From an uncultured Aquimarina sp. (GTDB lineage Bacteria; Bacteroidota; Bacteroidia; Flavobacteriales; Flavobacteriaceae), in NCBI GenBank assembly GCA_947501475.1, contig CANMWA010000006.1, positions 274,963 to 338,962 on the forward strand: a stretch of 64,000 bases of DNA, written 5' to 3'. This document shows positions 35,550 through 44,188 of the stretch, in pieces (positions within the stretch are counted from its first letter, which is position 1; every line of letters starts with the position of its first letter). A program made the position numbers and the translations under genes. The notes under the pieces are model-generated. The model searched no databases, was not told the DNA's origin, and saw nothing but the letters and a program-made list of their open reading frames with translations.

Positions 35550-35771
35550 ATGCTATATAATCTAAGACACTTTTTAGAACGTAATGGATTTTATGTGTCC
35601 TCTAGACTAGCCGATAGGTTAGGGATGAGGGCAAGAAATGTACGATTGTTCTTTATTTACTTAACCTTTGCTACAGCAGGTCTTGGATTTGTTATATACC
35701 TTAATATGGCATTCTGGTTAAAATTAAAAGACCTTATATATACTAAACGAACTTCGGTATTTGATCTATGA
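35550..35771 (+). CDS. PspC-domain protein
   Basis: 73 residues. YYV..SRLADRLGMRARNVRLFFIYLTFATAGLGFVIYL is the PspC core (phage-shock-C-like, one membrane segment about 33-58). The start ATG follows TTTGCGGT by a few bases, so the transcript may have hardly any leader. The last codons overlap the start of the channel gene by 4 bases, so the two are translationally coupled. Confidence 0.85.
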   Translation: MLYNLRHFLERNGFYVSSRLADRLGMRARNVRLFFIYLTFATAGLGFVIYLNMAFWLKLKDLIYTKRTSVFDL

Positions 35772-36784
35772 TAAGAATTCAAAATTGGGGAAGACCAAGA
35801 ATTTATATTGCTGTAATTTTATTACTTGTTGTAATTATTATAGGAGTATTAGGTTTTCGGTATTTTTCTGATTATTCATGGGTAGATGCATTATATATGA
35901 CAGTCATTACGATGACGACAGTTGGTTTTGAAGAGGTTCAGCCTTTGGATGATCAAGGTAAGTTGTTTACCGTATTTCTAATTTCTACCAGCGTAGTGAT
36001 TTTTGCATATGCTGTATCCGTAATCACAGAATATATTGTAAGCAAAAATGACCCTAAAAGAGTACAATTAAGAAAAATACAAAAAATGATACATAAGCTC
36101 GAAAATCATATCATTATTATTGGATATGGTCGTAATGGAAAACAAGCAGCAGCCAAACTGCTAGCTTATAATAAACCATTCATTATTGTAGAAAATAATA
36201 TTGAAATCATCGAAAGATATCAAAACGAAAAAACCTTATTTCTTAAAGGTAACGCTACAGAAGATGAGGTCTTGATAGAAGCTGGGATTAAAAATGCAGA
36301 TTGCTTGATATGTACATTGCCTGAAGATGCAGATAATCTATTTATTGTATTAACTGCCAGGCAAATTAATAAAGAACTTAAGATCATAAGTAGAGCATCC
36401 CAAGATGCATCATATAAAAAAATAAGGCTTGCTGGGGCAGATAATGTAATTATGCCAGATCGTATAGGAGGTGATCATATGGCTTCATTAGTAGTTGTGC
36501 CAGATTTAATAGAGTTTTTAGATAACCTTTCTATAGTAGGAAAAAAATCTATTAATATCGAAGAAATTTCTTTTGAAGATATGTTTGATAATGGTGAAGA
36601 ACGAACCATACTGGATATAGATATGAGATCTAAAACAGGCTGTACTATTATAGGTTACAAATCTCCAGAAGGCGAGTATATAGTAAACCCCGAAGCTAAT
36701 ACCCTTTTGAAGCCCAAATCAAAAATTGTAGTTTTGGGTCGACCAGAACAGATTGATTTATTAAATAAACAATTTAACATTTAA
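35768..36784 (+). CDS. Ion channel with RCK (TrkA-N) domains, putative K+ channel
   Basis: 338 residues. Two membrane helices (about 12-30 and 68-90) flank a pore loop YMTVITMTTVGFEEV (filter residues 51-54 TVGF instead of the canonical TVGYG). Then comes an RCK/TrkA-N NAD-binding domain (about 113-235; HIIIIGYGRNGKQAAAKLL) and an RCK_C domain (about 260-338). The architecture is that of MthK/Kch-type potassium channels. The TVGF filter is known in some prokaryotic channels, so potassium selectivity is likely but not certain. Confidence 0.85.
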   Translation: MIRIQNWGRPRIYIAVILLLVVIIIGVLGFRYFSDYSWVDALYMTVITMTTVGFEEVQPLDDQGKLFTVFLISTSVVIFAYAVSVITEYIVSKNDPKRVQLRKIQKMIHKLENHIIIIGYGRNGKQAAAKLLAYNKPFIIVENNIEIIERYQNEKTLFLKGNATEDEVLIEAGIKNADCLICTLPEDADNLFIVLTARQINKELKIISRASQDASYKKIRLAGADNVIMPDRIGGDHMASLVVVPDLIEFLDNLSIVGKKSINIEEISFEDMFDNGEERTILDIDMRSKTGCTIIGYKSPEGEYIVNPEANTLLKPKSKIVVLGRPEQIDLLNKQFNI

Positions 36785-36883
36785 TAATTACAGAACATTT
36801 AACTGTTTAAAAATTGTACACAACCGTTTTTTTTAGCATCTTGCTGACTTCTTAATTATAAAATTCAATTAACTCATACAATC

Positions 36884-38491
36884 ATGAAGAGAATTCTTCT
36901 TTCAATTTTAGCGCTTACAATTCCATTTTTAACATTTGCACAAGAAACTACAGAAAAAGGCCTCGATCAAAAAATAGATGAAGGTTTTAAACCTGTTTCA
37001 GATTTCTTCTCTAATGTAATATTTTTTGAAGTTTTTGATGGGGCACCATTTGTAATTATCCTATTGGTATTAAGTGCCCTGTTTTTTACAATTTACTTTG
37101 GTTTTCCTAATGTCAGATATTTTGCTAAAGCAATTAATGTAGTACGTGGTAAATATGATGATGTAGAAGGCCATGGAATTGAAGGAAAACCTGAAGTTAA
37201 TGTAGTAGATGGAGATATTAGAGATACAATAAGAGACGAATCCAAAGAAGGAGAAGTTTCACACTTTCAGGCATTAGCAACAGCAGTTTCTGGTACTGTA
37301 GGTAACGGAAATATTGCAGGAGTAGCTTTAGCAATTGCACTTGGTGGTCCAGGAGCTACATTTTGGATGATTGTTTGTGGATTACTAGGGATGTCAACAA
37401 AATTTGTAGAATGTACACTTGGTGTTCAATATAGAGATGTAGGAGAAGATGGTACCGTATATGGCGGCCCTATGTATTATTTAAGCAAAGGTCTTAAAGA
37501 AAAAGGCTTCGTTTGGTTAGGTAAAATAACAGCAGTATTGTTTGCTATCTTTTGTATTGGTGGATCTTTTGGTGGCGGAAACGCTGCACAGTCTAATCAG
37601 GCAACAATAGTTTTAAAAGATATGTTTGGACTAGAGAGTACAGGAGCAGGTTTCTGGATCGGAATTGTACTTGCTATCCTTGTTGGGATTATTATTATCG
37701 GAGGAATTAAGCGTATAGCTTCTGTAACCGAAAAAGTAGTTCCTTTTATGGCCGTAATGTATATTCTTGCTTGTTTATATATCATCTTTAGTAATTTTTC
37801 TTTTGTTGATGATGCAATTGGATTAATTGTGTCCGAAGCATTCAATCCTAAAGCAATAGGAGTAGGTGGAATAATAGGAGTTTTACTAGTTGGTTTTAAA
37901 AGAGCTGCATTTTCTAACGAGGCCGGAGCAGGTTCTGCATCTATTGCCCATTCTGCGGTAAAAACAAAATATTCTGCTTCTGAAGGTTTAGTAGCATTAT
38001 TAGAGCCTTTTATTGATACTGTAGTGATATGTACAATGACTGCTTTGGTGATTATTATATTTAATTCTGGTGGAGCTTTTCAGTACGGAGGAGATGGAAG
38101 CGGAGCTGTTTTAATTGATGGAGCTTCTTATGAAGGTGCAGGGATAACACAAATGGCCTTTGCAAAATATATTCCTTATTCTAATGTTTTCTTAACTATA
38201 GCGGTAGTACTTTTTGCAGTATCAACAATGATTTCTTGGTCTTACTATGGGTTACAATCTTGGAAATTTTTATTCGGAAGAGGAAAAGCAGCCGATTTAA
38301 CATATAAGTTCTTATTCTTAACCTTTGTGATTATAGGAGCTGCAGCGAGTATGAACTCTATTTGGGCATTCTCTGATGCAATGATTTTTGCAATGGTATT
38401 TCCTAATATGGTCGGATTATTCTTCTTATTCCCAGTCGTTAAAAAACAATTAGTAAGGTATTTTGACGCTATAAAAGCATCAGGAAAATAA
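36884..38491 (+). CDS. AGCS family alanine/sodium symporter
   Basis: 535 residues. A cleavable-looking N-terminal signal (MKRILLSILALTIPFLTFAQ) precedes the AGCS core: FPNVRYFAKAINVVRGKYDD, GTVGNGNIAGVALAIALGGPGATFWM, GGPMYYLSKGLKEKG and FSNEAGAGSASIAHSAVKT. It imports alanine or glycine with sodium. The 70-residue soluble insertion (residues 90-130) is usual for flavobacterial members. Confidence 0.9.
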   Translation: MKRILLSILALTIPFLTFAQETTEKGLDQKIDEGFKPVSDFFSNVIFFEVFDGAPFVIILLVLSALFFTIYFGFPNVRYFAKAINVVRGKYDDVEGHGIEGKPEVNVVDGDIRDTIRDESKEGEVSHFQALATAVSGTVGNGNIAGVALAIALGGPGATFWMIVCGLLGMSTKFVECTLGVQYRDVGEDGTVYGGPMYYLSKGLKEKGFVWLGKITAVLFAIFCIGGSFGGGNAAQSNQATIVLKDMFGLESTGAGFWIGIVLAILVGIIIIGGIKRIASVTEKVVPFMAVMYILACLYIIFSNFSFVDDAIGLIVSEAFNPKAIGVGGIIGVLLVGFKRAAFSNEAGAGSASIAHSAVKTKYSASEGLVALLEPFIDTVVICTMTALVIIIFNSGGAFQYGGDGSGAVLIDGASYEGAGITQMAFAKYIPYSNVFLTIAVVLFAVSTMISWSYYGLQSWKFLFGRGKAADLTYKFLFLTFVIIGAAASMNSIWAFSDAMIFAMVFPNMVGLFFLFPVVKKQLVRYFDAIKASGK

Positions 38492-38504
38492 GATATAAAA
38501 GTTA

Positions 38505-39374
38505 ATGAACGATTTCAAGTCCCATTTCGAGTTACACACGCGTTTCCGAAATGGGATTTTTCTTTTAGCAGTACTACTTTTTATATGTATGTTAGGATAT
38601 TACTTCTATCCAACTCAAACACAATCGCAAAATAGTTTTGTCGAATTAACCCAATTTCAACATCAGATTGATTCTTTAAAACAATTAAAGGAAACAAAAA
38701 AAATAACAAATCACATAAAACCTTTTAACCCAAATTTTATTTCTGATTATAAAGGATATCAACTCGGCCTTTCAGTAAAAGAATTAGACAGATTAATAGC
38801 ATATAGAAATCAAGATCAATGGATAAATTCTATTTCAGATTTTAAAAGAGTTACAAAAGTTTCAGATTCTCTTTTGGCAAAGATCTCCCCGTTATTTAAA
38901 TTCCCTGATTGGAAAAATAATAAAAAAGGAAAGAAATATAGAAATAGAGCATTGCCTACAAAATCGTATGACCAAAAAAATGATTTGAATACTATAACAG
39001 TTAAACAGCTTCAAGACAAAGTACAACTACCAGATTTTATTGCAGAAAGGATTATAAAGTATAGGGATAAGATAGGAGGTTTTGTTAGTGATATACAGCT
39101 TAAAGATATCAAAGGCCTTTATGATCATCAAAGAAATAAAATAATGTCATTGTTTACGGTTAAGACTGCTCAGAATATTAAAAAAATCAATATTAATAGA
39201 GCATCAGTAAATGAGTTGATAGAGGTACCTTATTTTGATTTTGAAATGGCATTAGAAATAAGAGATTTTATTAAAAACAATGGAGATGTTTCTAGTTTTA
39301 AAGAATTAGGAAAAATCGAAGGTTTTTCTTTAGAAAAAATAGATAGAATAGCATTATATTTGACATTAAAATAA
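38505..39374 (+). CDS. Helix-hairpin-helix protein (ComEA-like)
   Basis: 289 residues, only 13 bases after the symporter. One N-terminal membrane helix (about 17-32), then three helix-hairpin-helix repeats (about 78-125, 165-210 and 235-289; LNTITVKQLQDKVQLPDFIAERIIKYRDKIGGF, ININRASVNELIEVPYFDFEMALEIRDF). HhH repeats bind DNA non-specifically. ComEA, with which it shares this layout, is a DNA-uptake protein, so periplasmic DNA binding is inferred. Confidence 0.82.
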   Translation: MNDFKSHFELHTRFRNGIFLLAVLLFICMLGYYFYPTQTQSQNSFVELTQFQHQIDSLKQLKETKKITNHIKPFNPNFISDYKGYQLGLSVKELDRLIAYRNQDQWINSISDFKRVTKVSDSLLAKISPLFKFPDWKNNKKGKKYRNRALPTKSYDQKNDLNTITVKQLQDKVQLPDFIAERIIKYRDKIGGFVSDIQLKDIKGLYDHQRNKIMSLFTVKTAQNIKKININRASVNELIEVPYFDFEMALEIRDFIKNNGDVSSFKELGKIEGFSLEKIDRIALYLTLK

Positions 39375-39505
39375 AAATTGGAGAAAATTGCTGTGAATTT
39401 TGATAAATCCTAAACGGGGGTGTTATCCTATTGTTTAATTTTTAATATCTAGTTAAGGATCACAATACACAGTAATATGCTAACTACAAAAGCACAAGTT
39501 ATCAT

Positions 39506-40672
39506 ATGAATAGTATGTATTTTACAGAAGAACACGAATTATTTAGACAAAGCCTAAAAGAATTCCTTAAAAAAGAAGTAGTACCACACATAGAAAAGTG
39601 GGAAAAAACCGGTGATATCGACAGATTTATTTGGAAAAAATTTGGCGAAATGGGATATTTTGGGATTGCATACCCAGAAGAATATGGGGGCTTAGATCTA
39701 GATCTTTTTTATACAGTGATTCTTTTAGAAGAATTGCAAAAAATCAACTCAGGTGGTTTTGCTGCTGCTATATGGGCACATGCCTATTTAGCAATGACTC
39801 ATATCAATAAAGAAGGTGATCATAGAATAAAAGAAAAATATCTTACCGCTAGTATATCAGGGGATAAAATAGGTTGCTTGTGTATCACCGAACCATTTGG
39901 AGGGTCTGATGTAGCCGGTATGAGAACTACAGCTGTTAAAAAAGATGATCATTATATTATTAATGGATCAAAAACCTTTATTACCAATGGAGTATCTAGT
40001 GATTATTTGGTTATCGCTGCAAAAACTAGCCCCGAGTTAGGTAATAAAGGACTAAGTATTTTTGTAATAGATAGAGATACACCAGGTATTTCGGCTACCA
40101 AACTTGATAAATTAGGTTGGCGAGCTTCAGATACTGGGGAAATAGCTTTTGATAACGTAAAAATCCCTTTGCATAATATAATGGGTGAAGAAAATAAAGG
40201 GTTCTCATATATTATGCAGCATTTTGCTTTAGAAAGGTTAATTATGGGAGTAAATGCACATGCCCGTGTAGAATATGCATTAGAGTATGTGATACAATAT
40301 ATGTCAGAAAGAGAAGCTTTTGGAAAATCAATTGATAAATTTCAAGCATTAAGGCATACCATTGCAGATATTGCAAGTGAAGTCGAGATGTGTAAAGAGT
40401 TTAATTACTCTGTTGCAAAAAGGCTTAATGATGGACAGTATGTAGTTAAAGAAGCATCTATGTCCAAATTGCTTTCTACGAAAATGGCAGATGAAGCTAT
40501 ATATAAGTGCTTGCAGTTATTAGGGGGTTATGGCTATATGGAAGAATATCCTCTTGCACGATTGTTCAGAGATAGTAGATTAGGACCTATTGGCGGAGGA
40601 ACATCTGAAATATTACGAGAAGTTATTGCTAAAATAATCATTGATAAAAAAGAGTATAAACCCGCTACTTAG
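39506..40672 (+). CDS. Acyl-CoA dehydrogenase
   Basis: 388 residues, full length. Three-domain ACAD: N-terminal helical part (1-115), beta domain (FCITEP-like LCITEPFGGSDVAGMRT around 130; FITNG), and C-terminal helical domain with ERLIMGVNAHARVEYALEYVIQYMSEREAFGKSIDKFQALRH and GGYGYMEEYPLARLFRDSRLGPIGGGTSEILREVIAK. FAD enzyme of fatty- or branched-acyl-CoA oxidation; chain length preference unknown. Confidence 0.92.
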   Translation: MNSMYFTEEHELFRQSLKEFLKKEVVPHIEKWEKTGDIDRFIWKKFGEMGYFGIAYPEEYGGLDLDLFYTVILLEELQKINSGGFAAAIWAHAYLAMTHINKEGDHRIKEKYLTASISGDKIGCLCITEPFGGSDVAGMRTTAVKKDDHYIINGSKTFITNGVSSDYLVIAAKTSPELGNKGLSIFVIDRDTPGISATKLDKLGWRASDTGEIAFDNVKIPLHNIMGEENKGFSYIMQHFALERLIMGVNAHARVEYALEYVIQYMSEREAFGKSIDKFQALRHTIADIASEVEMCKEFNYSVAKRLNDGQYVVKEASMSKLLSTKMADEAIYKCLQLLGGYGYMEEYPLARLFRDSRLGPIGGGTSEILREVIAKIIIDKKEYKPAT

Positions 40673-40719
40673 ATTTACTATGCAATAACAAACAACTATA
40701 TATTTTTAAAATTATTCAT

Positions 40720-40754
40720 AAAGTGCTAAATACATGTTTTTTAGCACTTTTTTT
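40720..40754 (+). terminator. Terminator of the acyl-CoA dehydrogenase gene
   Basis: AAAGTGCTAAA pairs perfectly with TTTAGCACTTT (11 bp), followed by a T tract. Confidence 0.85.
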
Positions 40755-40800
40755 ATGTAAATAGTTTTATGTTAATGTTAAAATTGAAATGTTGTTAACA

Positions 40801-40836
40801 CGAAAACGTTTTCGCTCTTTTTCAAACGTTTTCATT
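40801..40836. promoter_or_regulatory. Two LacI-type operator palindromes before the amylase gene
   Basis: CGAAAACGTTTTCG (40801-40814) is a perfect 14-bp palindrome with a central CG, the form typical of LacI-family operators. A second copy, TCAAACGTTTTCA, follows at 40823-40835 with one mismatch. They lie about 55-90 bases before the ATG. Maltose/starch genes of Bacteroidota are known to be controlled by LacI-family regulators. The regulator gene is not in the window. Confidence 0.72.
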
Positions 40837-40888
40837 TTTAGTGAAATTCTTAATTTCAAAAAATATTAACACAAAACACTAAATATTT

Positions 40889-42268
40889 ATGAAATTAAGT
40901 AATTTTTTTTACGGATTTCTTACTTCGGCTTTTCTATTATCAAGTTGTAGTAAAGAAGAAATTGTAGATTCTGGTTCGGTAGAATCTGATGTTTTACAAA
41001 CAGAATTTTCTTCAAAAGCTCTTAAACCAATTGGATCAGGTGTAATGATGCAAGCATTTTATTGGAATGTTCCAGCCGGGGGTACCTGGTGGGATGTTGT
41101 AAAAGGAAAAGTAGATGATTGGAGCGATGCAGGTATCGATGCAATATGGCTTCCGCCAGTAAGTAAGGCTATGAATGGGCCGCTATCAATGGGTTATGAT
41201 CCATTTGATTATTATGATTTTGGTCAATACAACCAAATGGGAAGTGTAGAAACCAGGTTTGGATCACGATCAGAGTTAACAAGTCTGATCACAACAGCAC
41301 ATAATGAACGACTAAGTGTAATTGCTGATATAGTAATTAATCATAATAGTGGCGGAGACTCAGAACCCAATGAATGGGCAGAAAAGGATACGTATACAGA
41401 TTTTAATCCTATGTCTGGTTTGTTTTATAGATCAAAATCAGATTTCCACCCTAATAAGGATTTTAAGAAAGACGATGGTATATTTGGAGGGTTTCCTGAT
41501 TTAAGCCATGCTCAACCTTATGTTCAGGATTGGTTATGGAAACGTTCTAATTCTGTTGCAAAATACTATAAGAATACAATGAAATTTGATGGTTGGAGAT
41601 TTGATTATGTAAAAGGTTTTGCTCCATGGGTGGCAAGAGAGTGGCAGCGTAATGCAGGTGGGTTTGCAGTTGGAGAGTATTGGGATGGCGATGTGAACAA
41701 ATTAAAAAAATGGGTGGATCAAGCACAAATGTCGGCTTTTGATTTTGGATGTTACTATAAAATGAGAGATGCATTTATGGGTAATAACCTTAATGCTCTT
41801 AATGGTGATATGCTCTGGAAAAGAAATGCATCTAGAGCGGTTACTTTTGTTGCAAATCATGATACCGATGAGATTATTGACAATAAGTTACTTGCGTATG
41901 CCTATATTTTGACTCATGAAGGATATCCTGCAATTTTTTATAGGGATTATGAGGAGTGGTTAGATAAGAACAAACTTAATAATCTAATTTGGATTCATAA
42001 TAACCTTGCCGGAGGTAACACTTCAAACCTTTGGACAGATAATGATGAGTATATTGCAAAAAGAAATGGAGGAGGAGGTAAGAACGGTTTGATTGTGTAT
42101 ATTAATAACTCCAATTCTTGGAAAGAAAGATGGATTGAAACAAACTGGTCTAACAGGCAAATTAAAGATTATACAGGTAATTCTGGATGGCAACCAACCA
42201 CTCAATCAAGTAGATGGGTTAAGATACAAGCTCCGCCAAAAGGATATTCTGTTTGGTCTTTGAAATAA
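40889..42268 (+). CDS. Secreted alpha-amylase (GH13) lipoprotein
   Basis: 459 residues. Lipobox cysteine C20 (LLSSCSKE), so it is anchored to a membrane. GH13 catalytic residues read directly: nucleophile D239 in GWRFDYVKG, acid/base E263 in AVGEYW, and D325 in VANHDTD. The family regions DAIWLPPVSK and DIVINHN are also present. It should cut alpha-1,4 bonds of starch-type glucans. Two LacI-type operators precede it. It is followed by rpsU with no related carbohydrate genes nearby. Confidence 0.9.
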   Translation: MKLSNFFYGFLTSAFLLSSCSKEEIVDSGSVESDVLQTEFSSKALKPIGSGVMMQAFYWNVPAGGTWWDVVKGKVDDWSDAGIDAIWLPPVSKAMNGPLSMGYDPFDYYDFGQYNQMGSVETRFGSRSELTSLITTAHNERLSVIADIVINHNSGGDSEPNEWAEKDTYTDFNPMSGLFYRSKSDFHPNKDFKKDDGIFGGFPDLSHAQPYVQDWLWKRSNSVAKYYKNTMKFDGWRFDYVKGFAPWVAREWQRNAGGFAVGEYWDGDVNKLKKWVDQAQMSAFDFGCYYKMRDAFMGNNLNALNGDMLWKRNASRAVTFVANHDTDEIIDNKLLAYAYILTHEGYPAIFYRDYEEWLDKNKLNNLIWIHNNLAGGNTSNLWTDNDEYIAKRNGGGGKNGLIVYINNSNSWKERWIETNWSNRQIKDYTGNSGWQPTTQSSRWVKIQAPPKGYSVWSLK

Positions 42269-42293
42269 TTATTAAATATTATTGAATAAAACT

Positions 42294-42322
42294 TTGCAGG
42301 TAATAGTTTTGTATTATATTTG
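42294..42322 (+). promoter_or_regulatory. rpsU promoter
   Basis: TTG (42294-42296), 18-base spacer, TATATTTG (42315-42322): a textbook match to the Bacteroidota primary-sigma -33/-7 pattern. The leader is about 30 bases and carries a strong Shine-Dalgarno. Confidence 0.8.
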
Positions 42323-42342
42323 CAGCCTAATTATTTCTAACG

Positions 42343-42352
42343 AAAGGAGGTG
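42343..42352 (+). promoter_or_regulatory. rpsU: Extended Shine-Dalgarno of rpsU
   Basis: AAAGGAGGTG is a near-complete match to the anti-Shine-Dalgarno, 5 bases before the ATG. Most genes here have none. In Flavobacteriia bS21 helps hide the anti-Shine-Dalgarno of the ribosome, so this site is known to tie rpsU translation to ribosomes lacking bS21. Confidence 0.85.
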
Positions 42353-42357
42353 CAACT

Positions 42358-42552
42358 ATGTTAATTATACCAGTTAAAGACGGAGAAAATATAGATAGAG
42401 CGTTAAAACGTTTTAAGCGTAAATTTGATCGAACAGGAACGATGCGTCAGCTTCGTAAACGCCAAGCGTTTTCAAAGCCTTCTGTCGAAAGAAGAGCTCA
42501 GATCCAAAAAGCGCAATATATTCAGCACTTAAGAGATCAAGAAGAAATTTAA
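42358..42552 (+). CDS. rpsU: 30S ribosomal protein bS21
   Basis: 64 residues, lysine/arginine-rich, with the bS21 pattern VKDGENIDRALKRFKRKFDRTGTMRQLRKRQAFSKPSVERRAQIQKAQYI. It binds the small subunit near the platform. In Flavobacteriia it occludes the 3' end of 16S rRNA, which explains why these organisms rarely use Shine-Dalgarno sequences. Its own strong Shine-Dalgarno should respond to bS21-free ribosomes, giving negative feedback. It is followed by a large-loop hairpin and the tyrosine recombinase. Confidence 0.93.
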   Translation: MLIIPVKDGENIDRALKRFKRKFDRTGTMRQLRKRQAFSKPSVERRAQIQKAQYIQHLRDQEEI

Positions 42553-42622
42553 TAAGATATAACGTCGTCTTTATAATGTTTCTGTAACAGGAAACTAGAT
42601 TCCGTTTTTCAGTATAAATTTT

Positions 42623-42673
42623 AACCGTTAGGATGGCAAAAGTTTTATATTTTTGTTTTCTAACGGTTTTTTT
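42623..42673 (+). terminator. Terminator-like hairpin between rpsU and the recombinase
   Basis: AACCGTTAG pairs perfectly with CTAACGGTT across a 28-base loop, followed by a T run that reaches the recombinase ATG. It should end most rpsU transcripts. The loop holds a T/A-rich stretch that could include the recombinase promoter. Confidence 0.65.
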
Positions 42674-43564
42674 ATGTTCATTTCTGAGTTTATCGATTAT
42701 TTACTTCTAGAAAAAAAATATTCTACACATACAACTACGGCATATAAAGCTGACTTATTATCTTTTTTAGAATTTTATCAAAATGAATATAATATACCTG
42801 ATATATCCAAGGTTAATTATTCACAAATACGCTCATGGATTGTAAAGTTGGTTGATGAAGGTGTTTCTAATAGGACAATAAACCGAAAAATATCTTCACT
42901 TAAGACATATTATAAGTTTTTACTTAAAACTGGGCATATAGAAAAAAACCCATTAGCAAAACATCAGGCATTAAAAGTTTCAAGGAAGCTTCAGATTCCA
43001 TTTTCATCACAAGAAGTTGAGAGTGTTATAAGTAATTTGGCTGATGAGCGGGATTTTGAAAGTGTTCGAGATAAGTTAATTGTAGAAATGTTTTATGCAA
43101 CAGGTATTAGAAGAATAGAGTTGGTAAATCTTAAGTTGTTAGATATGGATCTTAATAAAGGTCAGATTAAAGTGCTTGGCAAAAGAAATAAAGAACGCTA
43201 CCTTCCTCTTCTTCCTTCGGTTTGTAAAACCCTTAGATTATATCTTGAGTTAAGATCAGATTTGTTAATTAATGCTTCAAATCCTTACTTGTTATTGACC
43301 AAAAAAGGAGTTAAAATCTACGAAACACTTGTTTATCGAATCATAAATAGTTACTTTAGTAAGGCTTCATCTAAAGTAAAAAAGAGTCCGCATATACTAA
43401 GGCATTCTTTTGCAACTCACTTACTTAATGAAGGAGCTGATTTAAATGCTGTAAAAGAATTACTTGGTCATTCCAGTTTAGCGGCTACACAGATATATAC
43501 ACATCATAGTGTAGCTCAACTTACAAAAGTTTATAAACAATCTCACCCAAGGAATAAAAAGTAA
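42674..43564 (+). CDS. Tyrosine recombinase, XerC/XerD type
   Basis: 296 residues from the ATG at 42674 (MFISEFIDYL); an upstream in-frame ATG at 42653 lies inside the hairpin and gives an unlikely N-terminus. SAM-like N-terminal core-binding domain (1-85), then the catalytic domain with Arg in TGIRRIELVNL, Lys in VLGKRNKERYLPL, HxxR in HILRHSFATHLL, and His/Tyr in LLGHSSLAATQIYTHHS. All six catalytic residues are present. It acts in chromosome-dimer resolution at dif. Its place beside rpsU and hpf is conserved in Flavobacteriia as a housekeeping recombinase. Confidence 0.88.
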   Translation: MFISEFIDYLLLEKKYSTHTTTAYKADLLSFLEFYQNEYNIPDISKVNYSQIRSWIVKLVDEGVSNRTINRKISSLKTYYKFLLKTGHIEKNPLAKHQALKVSRKLQIPFSSQEVESVISNLADERDFESVRDKLIVEMFYATGIRRIELVNLKLLDMDLNKGQIKVLGKRNKERYLPLLPSVCKTLRLYLELRSDLLINASNPYLLLTKKGVKIYETLVYRIINSYFSKASSKVKKSPHILRHSFATHLLNEGADLNAVKELLGHSSLAATQIYTHHSVAQLTKVYKQSHPRNKK

Positions 43565-43631
43565 AAGATAGATTGTTGTTTATCTTTCTTTTAAGCTTAA
43601 AATATTTGTATAACCAATTAAACTCACACCT

Positions 43632-43934
43632 ATGAAAGTGAACTTGCAATCCGTAAATTTTAATGTAGATCAAAAGTTAGTGGATTTTACACAGACTAAA
43701 TTGGATAAACTCGAAAGTCATTTTAATCGTATTATTCATGCAGATGTGTTCTTGAAAGTTATGAATACAAGTAGTAAAGAAAATAAAATTACTGAAATTT
43801 TATTAAGTGTACCTGGTGATGAATTTATAATTAAAAAAATCAATAAAACATTCGAAGAGGGTGTGGATGAGTGTGTTAGTTCCTTAGAGAGGCAATTAAA
43901 AAAACGGAAGGAAAAATTAAATGCACATGTTTAG
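43632..43934 (+). CDS. hpf: Ribosome hibernation-promoting factor (short HPF/RaiA family)
   Basis: 100 residues, the length of short HPF. MKVNLQSVNFNVDQKLVDFTQTKLDKLESHFNRI and the basic C-terminal SLERQLKKRKEKLNAHV are characteristic. It binds the 30S A/P-site region and stops translation in resting cells. It follows the tyrosine recombinase and precedes the tRNA/tuf cluster. Confidence 0.88.
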   Translation: MKVNLQSVNFNVDQKLVDFTQTKLDKLESHFNRIIHADVFLKVMNTSSKENKITEILLSVPGDEFIIKKINKTFEEGVDECVSSLERQLKKRKEKLNAHV

Positions 43935-43956
43935 CTATTTTTTTTAAAAAATAGTT

Positions 43957-43985
43957 TTGTGTGCAAAATAAATTATATACATTTG
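43957..43985 (+). promoter_or_regulatory. Promoter of the first tRNA-Thr
   Basis: TTG (43957-43959), 18 bases, TACATTTG (43978-43985). Matches the Bacteroidota primary-sigma pattern; the tRNA starts 51 bases further on. Confidence 0.75.
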
Positions 43986-44035
43986 CAGTCCGTTAGAAAT
44001 AGCGGACTTTTTTATGTTCTAAAACATAGTGAAAA

Positions 44036-44109
44036 GCCGATGTAGCTCAGCTGGCTAGAGCAGCTGATTTGTAATCAGCAGGTCGTGGGTTCGAGTCCCT
44101 CCATCGGCT
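44036..44109 (+). tRNA. tRNA-Thr (TGT)
   Basis: 74 bases. Acceptor GCCGATG pairs with CATCGGC; anticodon loop TTTGTAA gives anticodon TGT; T-arm GTGGGTTCGAGTCCCTC. No encoded CCA. First of four tRNAs before tuf, in the same amino-acid order (Thr, Tyr, Gly, Thr) as the E. coli tufB cluster. Confidence 0.95.
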
Positions 44110-44188
44110 CTTGAAATATTGAAATTTGCAAAGGATTTTCCTGGTTTAAATTATGTTTAAGCTATATGGAAATTAGGGACGAGAAGTT

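Noticed and set aside
42653..42673. ATG at 42653 as the recombinase start
   Set aside because: It lies within the rpsU terminator hairpin; the ATG at 42674 gives the normal N-terminus.
42674..43564. Tyrosine recombinase as integrase of a mobile element at the nearby tRNA
   Set aside because: It is the conserved XerC/D-type gene between rpsU and hpf; no element genes are present.
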